NCBI GenBank assembly: GCA_038562165.1
Contig: JBCFAO010000012.1
Coordinates: 23,382 to 87,381, forward strand
DNA length: 64,000 nucleotides
Origin: WRMS01 sp038562165
GTDB taxonomy: Bacteria > Bacillota > Peptococcia > DRI-13 > UBA5745
Direction of reading: 5' to 3'
The position numbers and the translations under genes were made by a program. Of the stretch, positions 40,715 to 50,300 are shown in pieces. Every line of letters begins with the position of its first letter. Within the stretch, counting starts at the first letter, position 1. The notes beneath the pieces are model-generated. The model searched no databases, was not told where the DNA came from, and saw only the letters and a program-made list of their open reading frames with translations.

Positions 40715-42541
40715 ATGTCAGGCAGTAATAAGATCCGCAATGTGGCTATCATTGCCCACGTGGATCACGGTAAAACCACCTTGGTGGATAAGCTTTTGGC
40801 CCAGGCGGGCGGGTTAAAATCCCACGGCGCTGTGGCGGAACGAATCATGGATTCCAATGACTTGGAAAGAGAACGAGGCATCACTATCCTGGCCAAAAAC
40901 ACGGCCATACAATATGGGGATTACGTAATCAATATTGTGGATACACCGGGCCACGCCGACTTTGGCGGCGAAGTGGAGCGGATCATGAAAATGGTGGACG
41001 GCGTGCTGCTGGTAGTGGACGCCTTTGAAGGCTGCATGCCCCAGACCAGGTTTGTGCTGCGTAAAGCCATCGAACAAGGCCTAAAGCCCATTGTGGTAGT
41101 CAATAAGATGGACAGGGAGAACGCCCGGCCGGCAGAAGTGGTGGACGAGGTGCTGGACCTGCTTATCGATTTGGGTGTGGAGGACGACGAGGACCTGGAT
41201 TTCCCCGTGGTCTATGCTTCGGCAATCGGCGGCTGGGCCAGCACCCGCTATACGGAAGCCGGCAAAGATATGGTGCCGATTTATGAGAGCATTATTCATT
41301 GCGTACCGGCGCCGAAGGTAGAAGAAGGCGGCCTGCAGTTTCAGGCTATGCTTTTGGATTACAACGATTATCTGGGGCGAATCGCCATCGGCCGGGTCAG
41401 CCGGGGTGCGCTGAAGGCCGGGGCCATGGTGGAAATCGCCAAGCGGGACGGCACGAAGGAGCAGGCCAGAATCACCAAGCTTTTTGGCTTCCGGGGTCTG
41501 GAGCGCATTGAGACGGAGGAAGTGGCCGCCGGCGATATTGCCGCCGTAGCGGGTCTGGGTAAGATCAATGTAGGTGAAACAATAGGCGAGCCCGGCGCCG
41601 TAGAAGCTTTACCCCTGTTAAAAATCGATGAACCTACCTTGCAGATGAGCTTTCTGGTAAACAACTCTCCTTTTGCCGGCAGAGAGGGCGAGCCGATCAC
41701 GGCCAGGAAGCTGGCGGCCCGGCTGATGCGGGAGACGGAAACCGACGTTTCGTTAAGGGTAGAGGAAACGGACCGGCCGGAGATATTTAAGGTCAGCGGC
41801 CGGGGCGAGCTGCATTTGTCTATTCTCATTGAAAATATGCGCCGGGAGGGCATGGAATTTCAGGTATCGATGCCCCAGGTCATCTATAAAGAAATTGACG
41901 GCGTCAAATGCGAGCCCTTTGAATATATGGTAGCGGATGTGCCGGAAGAAGCCGTAGGTACGGTGATGGAGAAAATGGGCAGCCGCAAAGGCGAGCTGCT
42001 TAGCATGGAGACCCGGGGGGGCTGGACCAGATTGGAATATTCCGTTCCTGCCCGGGGCCTTGTGGGTTTTCGGACGGAATTTCTTACGGACACCAAAGGC
42101 TACGGCATATTGAACCACACCTACGACGATTATAAACCCTACAAAGGCGAAATCAACCGCCGCAAAAACGGGGCTTTGGTGGCCTGGGAGACGGGAACGG
42201 CCCGCACTTACGGCTTAATCAACGTAGAAAGCCGGGGAACATTATTTATCAGTCCCGGCGCCGAAGTATACGAAGGTATGATCGTAGGGGAAAACAGCCG
42301 GGACCAGGATCTGGTGGTTAATGTCTGCAAAGAAAAGCAGGCTTCCAATATGCGCTCTTCCACAAAGGATGAGACGGTAAAACTGAAAGTGCCCAGGAAC
42401 CTGAGCCTGGAACAGTCCATCGAATACATCGGCGATGACGAGTTGGTGGAAGTAACGCCGAAATCCATTCGTCTGCGCAAATTAGTTTTGCACAAGGGTG
42501 AACGGGAGAAATACGAGAAAAGCCGCCGCCAATCGGAGTAA
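40715..42541 (+). CDS. typA: Ribosome-associated GTPase TypA/BipA
   Basis: This 608-residue translational GTPase acts in ribosome assembly and stress adaptation. It has all G motifs: IIAHVDHGKTTLVDKLL, RERGITIL, DTPGHADFGGEVER and NKMDRENARP, then domains II, III and V and the TypA-specific C-terminus. Length and start are normal. A ribosome site AAGGAG precedes the ATG. Confidence 0.96.
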   Translation: MSGSNKIRNVAIIAHVDHGKTTLVDKLLAQAGGLKSHGAVAERIMDSNDLERERGITILAKNTAIQYGDYVINIVDTPGHADFGGEVERIMKMVDGVLLVVDAFEGCMPQTRFVLRKAIEQGLKPIVVVNKMDRENARPAEVVDEVLDLLIDLGVEDDEDLDFPVVYASAIGGWASTRYTEAGKDMVPIYESIIHCVPAPKVEEGGLQFQAMLLDYNDYLGRIAIGRVSRGALKAGAMVEIAKRDGTKEQARITKLFGFRGLERIETEEVAAGDIAAVAGLGKINVGETIGEPGAVEALPLLKIDEPTLQMSFLVNNSPFAGREGEPITARKLAARLMRETETDVSLRVEETDRPEIFKVSGRGELHLSILIENMRREGMEFQVSMPQVIYKEIDGVKCEPFEYMVADVPEEAVGTVMEKMGSRKGELLSMETRGGWTRLEYSVPARGLVGFRTEFLTDTKGYGILNHTYDDYKPYKGEINRRKNGALVAWETGTARTYGLINVESRGTLFISPGAEVYEGMIVGENSRDQDLVVNVCKEKQASNMRSSTKDETVKLKVPRNLSLEQSIEYIGDDELVEVTPKSIRLRKLVLHKGEREKYEKSRRQSE

Positions 42542-42542
42542 T

Positions 42543-42706
42543 CTAGTGCTTTGTGACCACTAGAAGTTGTCACAGATGCGCAGAATATTTTCTCAAGTGC
42601 AAGGCGGAGGAGCGAGGCGTAGCGGTGTCTACGGTGAGCGACGACAACGCCGCAATTGAGAAAATAGGCAAGCAGATGTAAGCTTTTAGTGGTTACAGAG
42701 TACTAG
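42543..42706. repeat. MITE-like inverted-repeat element, longest copy (copy 3 of 3)
   Basis: A 164-bp element begins CTAGTGCTTTGTGACCACTA and ends with the near-complement TAGTGGTTACAGAGTACTAG. The arms extend to TATTTTCTCAA/TTGAGAAAATA, enclosing a GC-rich centre (AGGCGGAGGAGCGAGGCG...). It has no coding capacity and begins 2 bp after the typA stop. Related shorter copies are at 10972 and 33123. Confidence 0.85.
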
Positions 42707-42812
42707 TATGTTCCTGCCGTTTTTTGGCTATCCTAAGCTTAAACGATTCTGCCCGGGCCGGGGGCTCGGACAGAATCCTGCCGGGAAGCAAATAGACGGG
42801 AGGGGAGTCATT

Positions 42813-42959
42813 ATGCCTGACGGGTTTATGGAATGCAGGACGGTTAATTGTAAGTTTTATCAAAATGGCTGTTGCAGCGGTCAACGCAAAAAGGAAGGCC
42901 AGGCTTACGAGGCTGGTATCAGCATGGTTTGCCATTGCCCGGATTTCCAGCCGCTGTAA
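42813..42959 (+). CDS. Small cysteine-rich protein, unknown function
   Basis: A 48-residue protein with five Cys: ECRTVNCKFYQNGCCSG and a C-terminal MVCHCPDFQPL. The ATG at 42813 follows GGGAGGGGAG at good spacing; a longer frame from 42708 runs through the repeat border and is rejected. The Cys pattern suggests metal binding, faintly like DUF1540, but I cannot name the family. It lies alone between typA and ispE. Confidence 0.6.
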   Translation: MPDGFMECRTVNCKFYQNGCCSGQRKKEGQAYEAGISMVCHCPDFQPL

Positions 42960-43039
42960 CGAAGTGCGGGGCATGTCCGCTACCTATGCGTTATAAACCG
43001 GATTCAACCCTATTTTAACCCCTAAAAAAGGAAGCGCCG

Positions 43040-44194
43040 ATGAGAAGCGTCACGGTAAGGGCCTTTGCCAAAGTAAATATGACCCTGGAGATCGGGGAAA
43101 AACGCCGGGATGGCTACCACCAGCTGGAAACCTTATTCCGGGGTATTTCCCTGCACGATTTAGTGGTTCTGAGAAGAAACGGCCATGGCATACATTTGAT
43201 ATGTGAGGCTCCTTTGTCGTGGGGTGTACCGGAGGACAGGCGAAACCTGGCCTGGCAGGCAGCGGAGCTGCTTTGCCGGGCTTTTCCCTGTAAAATCCCG
43301 GGGGTGGCTATTAAGATACGCAAAAAGATTCCGGCGGCGGCGGGCCTTGCCGGCGGCAGCGCCGATGCCGCAGCGGTTTTGCTGGGCATGAACTACCTGT
43401 ATGATTTGGAATTATCGGCAGAAGAGTTAGGCGATTTTGCCGGCCGGCTGGGCGCTGATGTAGCTTTTTGCCTGGAACCCCTGGCTGCCTTAGGCAGTGG
43501 CCGGGGCGAGGAGCTTTTGCCGCTGCCGCCGGGACCGGTTTTGTGGGTAGTGTTATTGAAGCCCCCTTTTGGGCTTGCCACCAAGGAAGTCTATGAGGCC
43601 TGGGACCGGCAAAATCCGGACAGTGGAGACGGCGCTCAAGACCCCGAAGTGCCGACCCGGATACAGGAGTCCGTAAAAGCTGCGGCTGAGCCGGAGGCCT
43701 TCGGGATGGAGGCAACAGCAAGGGCTGGGACAGGGATTGGGCGGCCCGGCGGTCCGGGAGCAGCCGAACCTCAGCTATCCCTGCTATTAAAGGGCTTGAA
43801 AGAAAATGATTTCAAGCTGATCCGGGATAATATGTTTAACGATTTAGAAGAGCCGGCTTTTTCTCTGGGCAAGGAACTGAGGAAATATAAGGACCGGCTG
43901 GCCAAAGAGCTGAAGGAAGAATCTGCCGCGGCAGCAGCCGGCAAAATCCTGCTTTGCGGCAGCGGCCCCACCCTGGCGGTTTTTTTCGACAGTGAGGAAC
44001 CTGCCCGCCGGTTGGCCGAAAGGCTGGGCACAGTTTTTTCCGGATTACCGCCGGATGAGGCAGCCGGGATTTTTTTGACCCGGACCACAATGGACTCAGA
44101 TATGACCGAAAGAATAATAGAAAGAAATATGACATTGCAGGATGAGATGGAAGATGATGATGAAGGAAGGGATCAACATGATGGCGAATACTGA
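43040..44194 (+). CDS. ispE: 4-diphosphocytidyl-2-C-methyl-D-erythritol kinase IspE, with insert
   Basis: This GHMP kinase of the MEP isoprenoid pathway begins VRAFAKVNMTLEIGEKRRDG (catalytic Lys), has the ATP loop IPAAAGLAGGSADAAAVLLG near residue 97 and the third motif LLCGSGPTLAVFFD near residue 305. It is 384 residues, about 90 longer than usual. The surplus is a Pro/Ala/Gly-rich insert at about residues 190-250 and a charged tail after about 350. The tail overlaps glmU by 17 bp. Confidence 0.92.
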   Translation: MRSVTVRAFAKVNMTLEIGEKRRDGYHQLETLFRGISLHDLVVLRRNGHGIHLICEAPLSWGVPEDRRNLAWQAAELLCRAFPCKIPGVAIKIRKKIPAAAGLAGGSADAAAVLLGMNYLYDLELSAEELGDFAGRLGADVAFCLEPLAALGSGRGEELLPLPPGPVLWVVLLKPPFGLATKEVYEAWDRQNPDSGDGAQDPEVPTRIQESVKAAAEPEAFGMEATARAGTGIGRPGGPGAAEPQLSLLLKGLKENDFKLIRDNMFNDLEEPAFSLGKELRKYKDRLAKELKEESAAAAAGKILLCGSGPTLAVFFDSEEPARRLAERLGTVFSGLPPDEAAGIFLTRTTMDSDMTERIIERNMTLQDEMEDDDEGRDQHDGEY

Positions 44195-45566
44195 TAATAA
44201 TGGAACGGTAGCCGTGATCCTGGCGGCAGGCAAAGGTACCAGAATGAAATCCGATCTGCCCAAGGTGCTTCATCCGCTCCTGGGCGAGCCCATGATTGCT
44301 TATGTTGTCAGAGCCTTGGAGCAGGCCGGCGCCGGCCATATTCTGGCGGTGCTGGGCCACGGGGGCCAGCAGGTGGAGCAGGTACTGCAAGACCGGGCGG
44401 AGCCCGTCTACCAAAAAGAACAGCTAGGTACAGGCCATGCTCTTTTGATGGCGTTGCCCCAGCTTCTTGCCTGGGGCGGCGGCGATTGCCTGGTGGTTTG
44501 CGGCGATACGCCCTTGCTTACCGGGGAGACTTTGACGGACTTGCGGCTGCGCCGCCGCCGGGAGGGGGCTCAGGCTACGGTGCTGACGGCGCTATTGGAG
44601 GAACCCAGAGGTTATGGCCGGATCATTAAAGAAGGAAACCGGGTGACTGCCATCGTGGAAGAAAAAGACGCTGATGAAAACCAGCGCCAGATCCGGGAGG
44701 TCAACGCCGGCGCTTACTGCTTTGATTTAGGCTGGCTGAGCAAAGCTCTGGAGCAACTAACCCCCGCCAATGCCCAGGGCGAATATTATCTTACCGACGT
44801 TATTGCTTATCTGGCGGCCCAGGGGCAACTGGTGACCTCCTGCCAGGTGGACCAGCCTGAGGAGATCTGGGGTATCAATGACCGCCTGCAGTTGGCTAAG
44901 GCTCAGGACCGTCTGCGCCACCGGATACTGGAAGGCCATATGCTGGCCGGCGTTACGGTGGAAGAGCCCAATACCACTATTGTGGGGCCTTTGGTGGAAA
45001 TCGGCCGGGATACGGTGCTGGAAACGGGCTGCCAGCTTTTTGGCAGAACGGTTATCGGCGAAGCCTGTGTTATCGGCCCCCGCAGCAGGATTACCGACTG
45101 CTCCATCGGCAAAGGCACCAAGGTAAACCAGTCCACCATGGAGGGCTGTGAAACCGGCGAAGGCTGTCAGATCGGACCTTACACTTACTTGCGGCCCGGC
45201 TGTGTGCTGGCCGATAAGGTGAAGGCCGGCGGCTTTGTGGAAATGAAAAAAGTCAAAGCCGATACCGACGCTAAAATCCCTCATCTCAGCTATATGGGAG
45301 ACTGCACCATCGGCAAAAAAGTCAATGTGGGGGCGGGCACCATTACCTGCAACTATGACGGGGTCAATAAGTTTCCTACCGTTATCGGCGACGGGGCTTT
45401 CATCGGCAGCAATACCAATTTGGTGGCGCCGGTGAATGTGGGCCCGGGAGCCTATACTGCCGCCGGTTCCACCATCACCGAGGATGTGCCGGCCAATTCC
45501 CTGGGCGTGGCCAGGGGCAGACAAACCAATATTTTGGACTGGAAAAACCGGCCCTCAAAAAAATAA
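44178..45566 (+). CDS. glmU: Bifunctional GlcNAc-1-P uridyltransferase / GlcN-1-P acetyltransferase GlmU
   Basis: This enzyme makes UDP-GlcNAc for the cell wall. The N-terminal pyrophosphorylase has AVILAAGKGTRMKSDLPKVL, and the C-terminal half is a left-handed beta-helix of hexapeptide repeats with the acetyltransferase segment VGAGTITCNYDGVNKF. The ATG at 44178 follows GGAAGGG; 12 residues of upstream frame are rejected. It overlaps ispE and leads into prs, the common Bacillota order (without spoVG here). Confidence 0.95.
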   Translation: MMANTDNNGTVAVILAAGKGTRMKSDLPKVLHPLLGEPMIAYVVRALEQAGAGHILAVLGHGGQQVEQVLQDRAEPVYQKEQLGTGHALLMALPQLLAWGGGDCLVVCGDTPLLTGETLTDLRLRRRREGAQATVLTALLEEPRGYGRIIKEGNRVTAIVEEKDADENQRQIREVNAGAYCFDLGWLSKALEQLTPANAQGEYYLTDVIAYLAAQGQLVTSCQVDQPEEIWGINDRLQLAKAQDRLRHRILEGHMLAGVTVEEPNTTIVGPLVEIGRDTVLETGCQLFGRTVIGEACVIGPRSRITDCSIGKGTKVNQSTMEGCETGEGCQIGPYTYLRPGCVLADKVKAGGFVEMKKVKADTDAKIPHLSYMGDCTIGKKVNVGAGTITCNYDGVNKFPTVIGDGAFIGSNTNLVAPVNVGPGAYTAAGSTITEDVPANSLGVARGRQTNILDWKNRPSKK

Positions 45567-45621
45567 TGGATAATACAAAACAAAAAAGAAATAGGAAAAC
45601 AGAGAAGGAGAGTGGGATAGA

Positions 45622-46569
45622 ATGGTCAGATATAAGAATATCAAAATTTTTACCGGCAATGCTAATCCCCGGCTTGCCTCGGAGATCACCGAATATTTGG
45701 GAATGGAGCTGAGCCACGCCTCCGTCAGTTCATTTAGCGACGGCGAGATTTGCCTCAGCATCGGCGAAAGCGTCCGGGGATCCGATTGCTACATTATCCA
45801 GCCTACCTGCACGCCGGTTAATGATAATCTAATGGAGCTGCTGATCATGATCGACGCCCTGCGCCGGGCTTCCGCCAAAAGAATTACTGCGGTGCTGCCT
45901 TATTACGGCTATGCCAGGCAGGATAGGAAGAGCAAGGCCAGGGATCCCATTACGGCAAAGCTGATCGCCAACCTGATCACCCAGGCCGGGGCCCGGCGGG
46001 TATTGTCCGTAGATCTTCACGCCGGCCAGATTCAGGGCTTTTTTGATATTCCTGTGGACCATCTTCATGCCGCTCCCTTGCTGTCCGATTATTTTAAGAA
46101 CCGCATGGATCTGAAAGATGTGGTGGTGGTATCGCCGGATATCGGCGGCGTGGCCCGTTCCCGGACCTTGGCGGAAAGCCTGCATGTGCCCCTGGCCATT
46201 ATCGACAAGCGGCGGCCTAAGCCTAATGTGGCGGAAATCATGCATATTATCGGCGACGTCAAGGACAAGAGAGCCATCATGATCGACGATATTATCGACA
46301 CCGGCGGCACTATTGCTCTAGGGGCCAAAACCCTTATGGATTTTGGGGCCAAAGAAGTCTTTGCCTGCTGTACCCATCCCGTGCTGTCGGGCCCGGCCAT
46401 CCAACGGCTCCAGGATTCCGTATTGACGGAAGTGGTGGTAACCAACACCATACCCTTGGCGCAGGACAAGCAGATCGAGAAAATCAAAACCATATCCATT
46501 GCTCCGCTGATCGGCGAAGCCATTATCCGGATTCATGAGGACATTTCCGTAAGCAAATTATTCGTATAA
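45622..46569 (+). CDS. prs: Ribose-phosphate pyrophosphokinase
   Basis: This 315-residue enzyme makes PRPP from ribose 5-phosphate and ATP for nucleotide, His and Trp synthesis. It has the ATP loop YYGYARQDRKSKARDPITAK near residue 95, the metal-binding LSVDLHAGQIQGFFDIPVDH and the PRPP loop IMIDDIIDTGGTIAL near residue 218. A GAAGGAGAG site precedes the ATG. Confidence 0.97.
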   Translation: MVRYKNIKIFTGNANPRLASEITEYLGMELSHASVSSFSDGEICLSIGESVRGSDCYIIQPTCTPVNDNLMELLIMIDALRRASAKRITAVLPYYGYARQDRKSKARDPITAKLIANLITQAGARRVLSVDLHAGQIQGFFDIPVDHLHAAPLLSDYFKNRMDLKDVVVVSPDIGGVARSRTLAESLHVPLAIIDKRRPKPNVAEIMHIIGDVKDKRAIMIDDIIDTGGTIALGAKTLMDFGAKEVFACCTHPVLSGPAIQRLQDSVLTEVVVTNTIPLAQDKQIEKIKTISIAPLIGEAIIRIHEDISVSKLFV

Positions 46570-46623
46570 TTAGCCTTTTTCGCATCTTGTTTTTTATTGC
46601 GTTTTTTTGGGGAGGTAAATTCG

Positions 46624-47223
46624 TTGAAACTGATTGTGGGATTGGGAAATCCCGGACTTACTTATGCCCATACCAGGCATAATGTAGGCTTTATGATGGT
46701 GGACCGGCTGGCAGAACTTTGGGATGGGGCCTGCGAAAAAAAGCAGGGCCAGGCTTTGGTGCGCACGGCCAATGCGGCAGGCGAACGCTTATTGCTGGTG
46801 AAGCCTCAGACCTTTATGAATCTCAGCGGCGATTCCCTTTGGGAATTGGTGAATTTTTATAAAGACGGCATCGAGGATCTCATCGTTATCCATGATGATC
46901 TGGATCTGCCTTTAGGTAAACTGCGGTTCAAAAGCGGCGGCGGCACCGGAGGCCACCGGGGCCTAAAGTCCATTACCCAGCGTCTGGGCACCGACAAATA
47001 CGACCGGTTAAAAATCGGCGTAGACCGGCCGCCGGATTTTATGACCACGGAGGCTTATGTTTTGCAGGCTTTTTCCATAGAGGAAAAGGGGCTGCTGGAC
47101 AAGGTGCTTGATAAAGGGGCCGAAGGACTTCGCTATTGGCTGACGGAAGGCTGCGTGCCGGCCATGAATAAGTTTAACTCCACTGACCTGCGGCCGTTGC
47201 CGCCGGCAGAAAATAATGAATAA
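46624..47223 (+). CDS. pth: Peptidyl-tRNA hydrolase
   Basis: This 199-residue enzyme releases tRNA from prematurely ended peptidyl-tRNA. It begins KLIVGLGNPGLTYAHTRHNV with the catalytic His, then QTFMNLSGDSL and HDDLDLPLGKLRFKSGGGTG. The TTG at 46624 has GGGGAGGT 7 bp upstream and gives the family N-terminus; an upstream frame to 46597 is rejected. Confidence 0.96.
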   Translation: MKLIVGLGNPGLTYAHTRHNVGFMMVDRLAELWDGACEKKQGQALVRTANAAGERLLLVKPQTFMNLSGDSLWELVNFYKDGIEDLIVIHDDLDLPLGKLRFKSGGGTGGHRGLKSITQRLGTDKYDRLKIGVDRPPDFMTTEAYVLQAFSIEEKGLLDKVLDKGAEGLRYWLTEGCVPAMNKFNSTDLRPLPPAENNE

Positions 47224-47310
47224 AGGACATGTGGAACGAGTTCCACCGAAAAATGAATAAAGGATAGGTGGAACGAGTTCCACCGAAAATGGATGAAGGA
47301 TAGGTGGAAC
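47223..47310 (+). repeat. Direct repeat with palindrome between pth and mfd
   Basis: A 37-bp unit is repeated twice plus a partial third. Each full unit holds the perfect palindrome GTGGAACGAGTTCCAC (47231-47246, 47268-47283). The third partial unit forms the first codons of mfd. This may be a small duplication of the mfd leader, or paired operator-like sites. Confidence 0.8.
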
Positions 47311-50300
47311 TTGGATACGGGGATATCGCTGCTGCAAGCTTTTTTAAAGAAACAATCCGAATATAGTTTTGTGATACAGCAGGCCGGCGAAAAAAGCCAT
47401 AATTTGATTCATGGCTTATCCGGCAGCCAAAGAGGGTTTTTGACGGCGGCCATAGCCGAAAACCAGGGCAAGGACATCCTGTTTATGGCGGAAAATACTC
47501 AAAAGGCCAGGGAAATTATTGATGATTTCAGCTTTTGGCTGCCGGACTATCAGGTTCTTTATTTTCCGGCCCTGGACATCATTCCTTTTGAGGTGCTGGC
47601 CCAAAGCAAAGAGACCCGCTGGAAACGCCTGGAGGTAATTCAGGCTCTTTTGTATGCCCAGGGACCGGTGGCTGTGGTAACCACGGTGGAGGCTCTGCGC
47701 AAGACTATGCTGCCCAAGGAGCAGTTGCGGTCTCATTTCCGGGTTTTGCAAATAGGGCAAACCCTGGATGTGATGGAATTGGTGGCCTGGCTGGTGGAGC
47801 GGGGTTATGAACGGGTGGAAAGGGTTGAGGAAAAGGGCCAGATTGCTCTCCGGGGTGGTATATTGGACGTGTTTTGCCCCACCGCTTTAAAACCCTGGCG
47901 CTTGGAATTCTTTGATGAAGAGCTGGATTCCATTCGCAGCTTCGCTCCGGAATCCCAGCGCTCTATCGATAAAGTCCAGGATATTCTTCTTGCCCCCGCC
48001 AGCGAATGTATTTTTTCAGCGGAGCAAAAAGCCAGCATTATTGCAGGGCTTCAGGGAGAGGGAAAAATCCCGGCTAAAAGGCGCAAGAAAAAAACGGCTG
48101 CAGAGACCGGCGGCGAAGAAGGCAAAGAGGGAGTCCAGGAGGGCAGCAGAGCGGAACAGCTGGTGGAATTGCTGAGAGAAGGCTGCTTTTTTCCCGGCCA
48201 TGAGCAGTTGCTGCCTTATGCCGGCGTTGCACCCTGCCTGATCAGCGATTATTTTGGCCGGCCGCTGCTGCCGGTGATGGCTGAGCCCTCACGCCAAAAA
48301 GAGGCCAGTCAGCTTTGGGAAAAAGAATACAGCGAGACCTGCCTTGATCTGCTGGAAAAAGGCCGTATCTGCCCCGGGCAAATGCGGACTTACCTGTCCC
48401 TGGATGATCTGGTGCGGCAAACCGGCAGTAACGGGCTGCTGTTTTTGGCTTTGCTGCCTAAGCGGCCCAGCTGGTTTGAGGACATCAATACCCTGGGCCT
48501 GACGGCAAAGAGCGTTTCTTTATTTTTAAAAAAGGTACAGCTTTTAGCCGATGAACTGACGGAATGGCGGCGGCAGCAATACTGCATGATGATTCTGGCG
48601 GGCAGCAAAGAGCGGGGTCAAAGGCTGCAGGAAAGCCTGCGCAGCCTGGGTTTGGAAAGCAGCTGGAGCGACGGCAGCTTTACCCCCGCAGGCGGGGGCA
48701 TCTTCATTTTGCCGGGTAAGATATCCGGCGGCTTTGACCTGCCCGGCCTTAAGCTGGCAGTAGTCTCGGAGCATGAACTGTTTTTTCAGCCCAAGAAGAA
48801 AGCAACGAAGAAAATGTTTCGGGAAGGCAAAAAACAGCTTTTCCTGGAAGATTTAAAACCCGGTGATTATATTGTTCATATCAATTATGGCATCGGCCGT
48901 TATGAAGGCATTGAGAATATTACGGTAGACCAGGCCCAGCGGGATTACCTGGTCATCAGTTACAGTGGCTCCGACCGCCTTTATGTGCCTACGGACCAGG
49001 CGGAGCTGCTGCAAAAGTATACGGGTCAGGAAGGCAACCGGCCTAAATTATCGAAGCTGGGCGGCAGCGAATGGGTCCGTACTAAAGCCAAGGCCAGGAA
49101 GGCTGTAGATGATATGGCCGAAGAGCTGCTGGAGCTTTATGCTGCCCGGGAAGCCTTGCCGGGTACGGCCTTTGGCGAAGACACCCCTTGGCAGAAGGAG
49201 TTTGAGGAGGCTTTCCCCTTTGAGGAAACCCAGGATCAGTTGCGCTCCATCGAAGAAGTAAAACAGGATATGGAAAGATCCCGGCCCATGGACCGGCTGC
49301 TCTGCGGCGACGTAGGCTATGGCAAAACCGAGGTAGCCATGCGGGCTGCTTTCAAAGCCGCCGCTTCCGGCTGGCAGGTGGCTGTATTGGTGCCCACCAC
49401 GGTTTTGGCCCAGCAGCATTATAATACCTTTCGGGAACGCTTTGAGGGCTTTGCTCTGGAGGTAGCGGTGCTCAACCGGTTCCGCCGTCCCGCCGAGCAA
49501 AAAGATACCCTGAAGCGGCTGTCTCAGGGCCGGGTGGATATTTTGATCGGTACCCACCGGATTTTGTCCCAGGACGTGGAGTTTAAAAATCTGGGACTCT
49601 TGATTGTCGATGAAGAACAGCGTTTCGGCGTGGGCCATAAAGAAAAAATAAAAAAACTCAAGCAATCGGTGGATGTGCTGACCCTGACGGCCACACCCAT
49701 TCCCCGGACTCTCCATATGGCTATGTCGGGCCTGCGGGATTTGAGCGTTATTGAGACGGCGCCGGAGGACCGTTACCCTGTGCAGACCTATGTGGTAGAA
49801 TATTCGGCGCCTTTGATTCGGGAGGCCATCCGCCGGGAACTGGGCCGGGGAGGCCAGGTTTATTATGTGCATAACCGGATTGAAGATATCGACAGGGTCC
49901 GGGAGGGTATTGCCGCTATCGTGCCGGAGGCCAGGGTGGCTTCGGCTCATGGCCGGATGACGGAAGCAGCCCTGGAAGGGATCATGTTTGATTTCATGGA
50001 AGGGGATATCGATGTCCTGGTTTGCACCACTATTATTGAATCAGGCTTGGATATCAGCAATGCCAACACGGTGATCATCAATAATGCGGACCGCCTGGGC
50101 CTGGCCCAGCTTTACCAGATCAGAGGCCGGGTGGGCCGTTCCAACCGGGTGGCTTACGCGTATCTTACCTACACGAAAGACAAAACTATTTCCGAGGTGG
50201 CCGAAAAAAGGATGTCGGCTATCCGGGAGTTTACGGAGCTGGGAGCAGGCTACAAAATTGCCATGCGGGATCTGGAAATCCGGGGAGCCGGCAACCTTTT

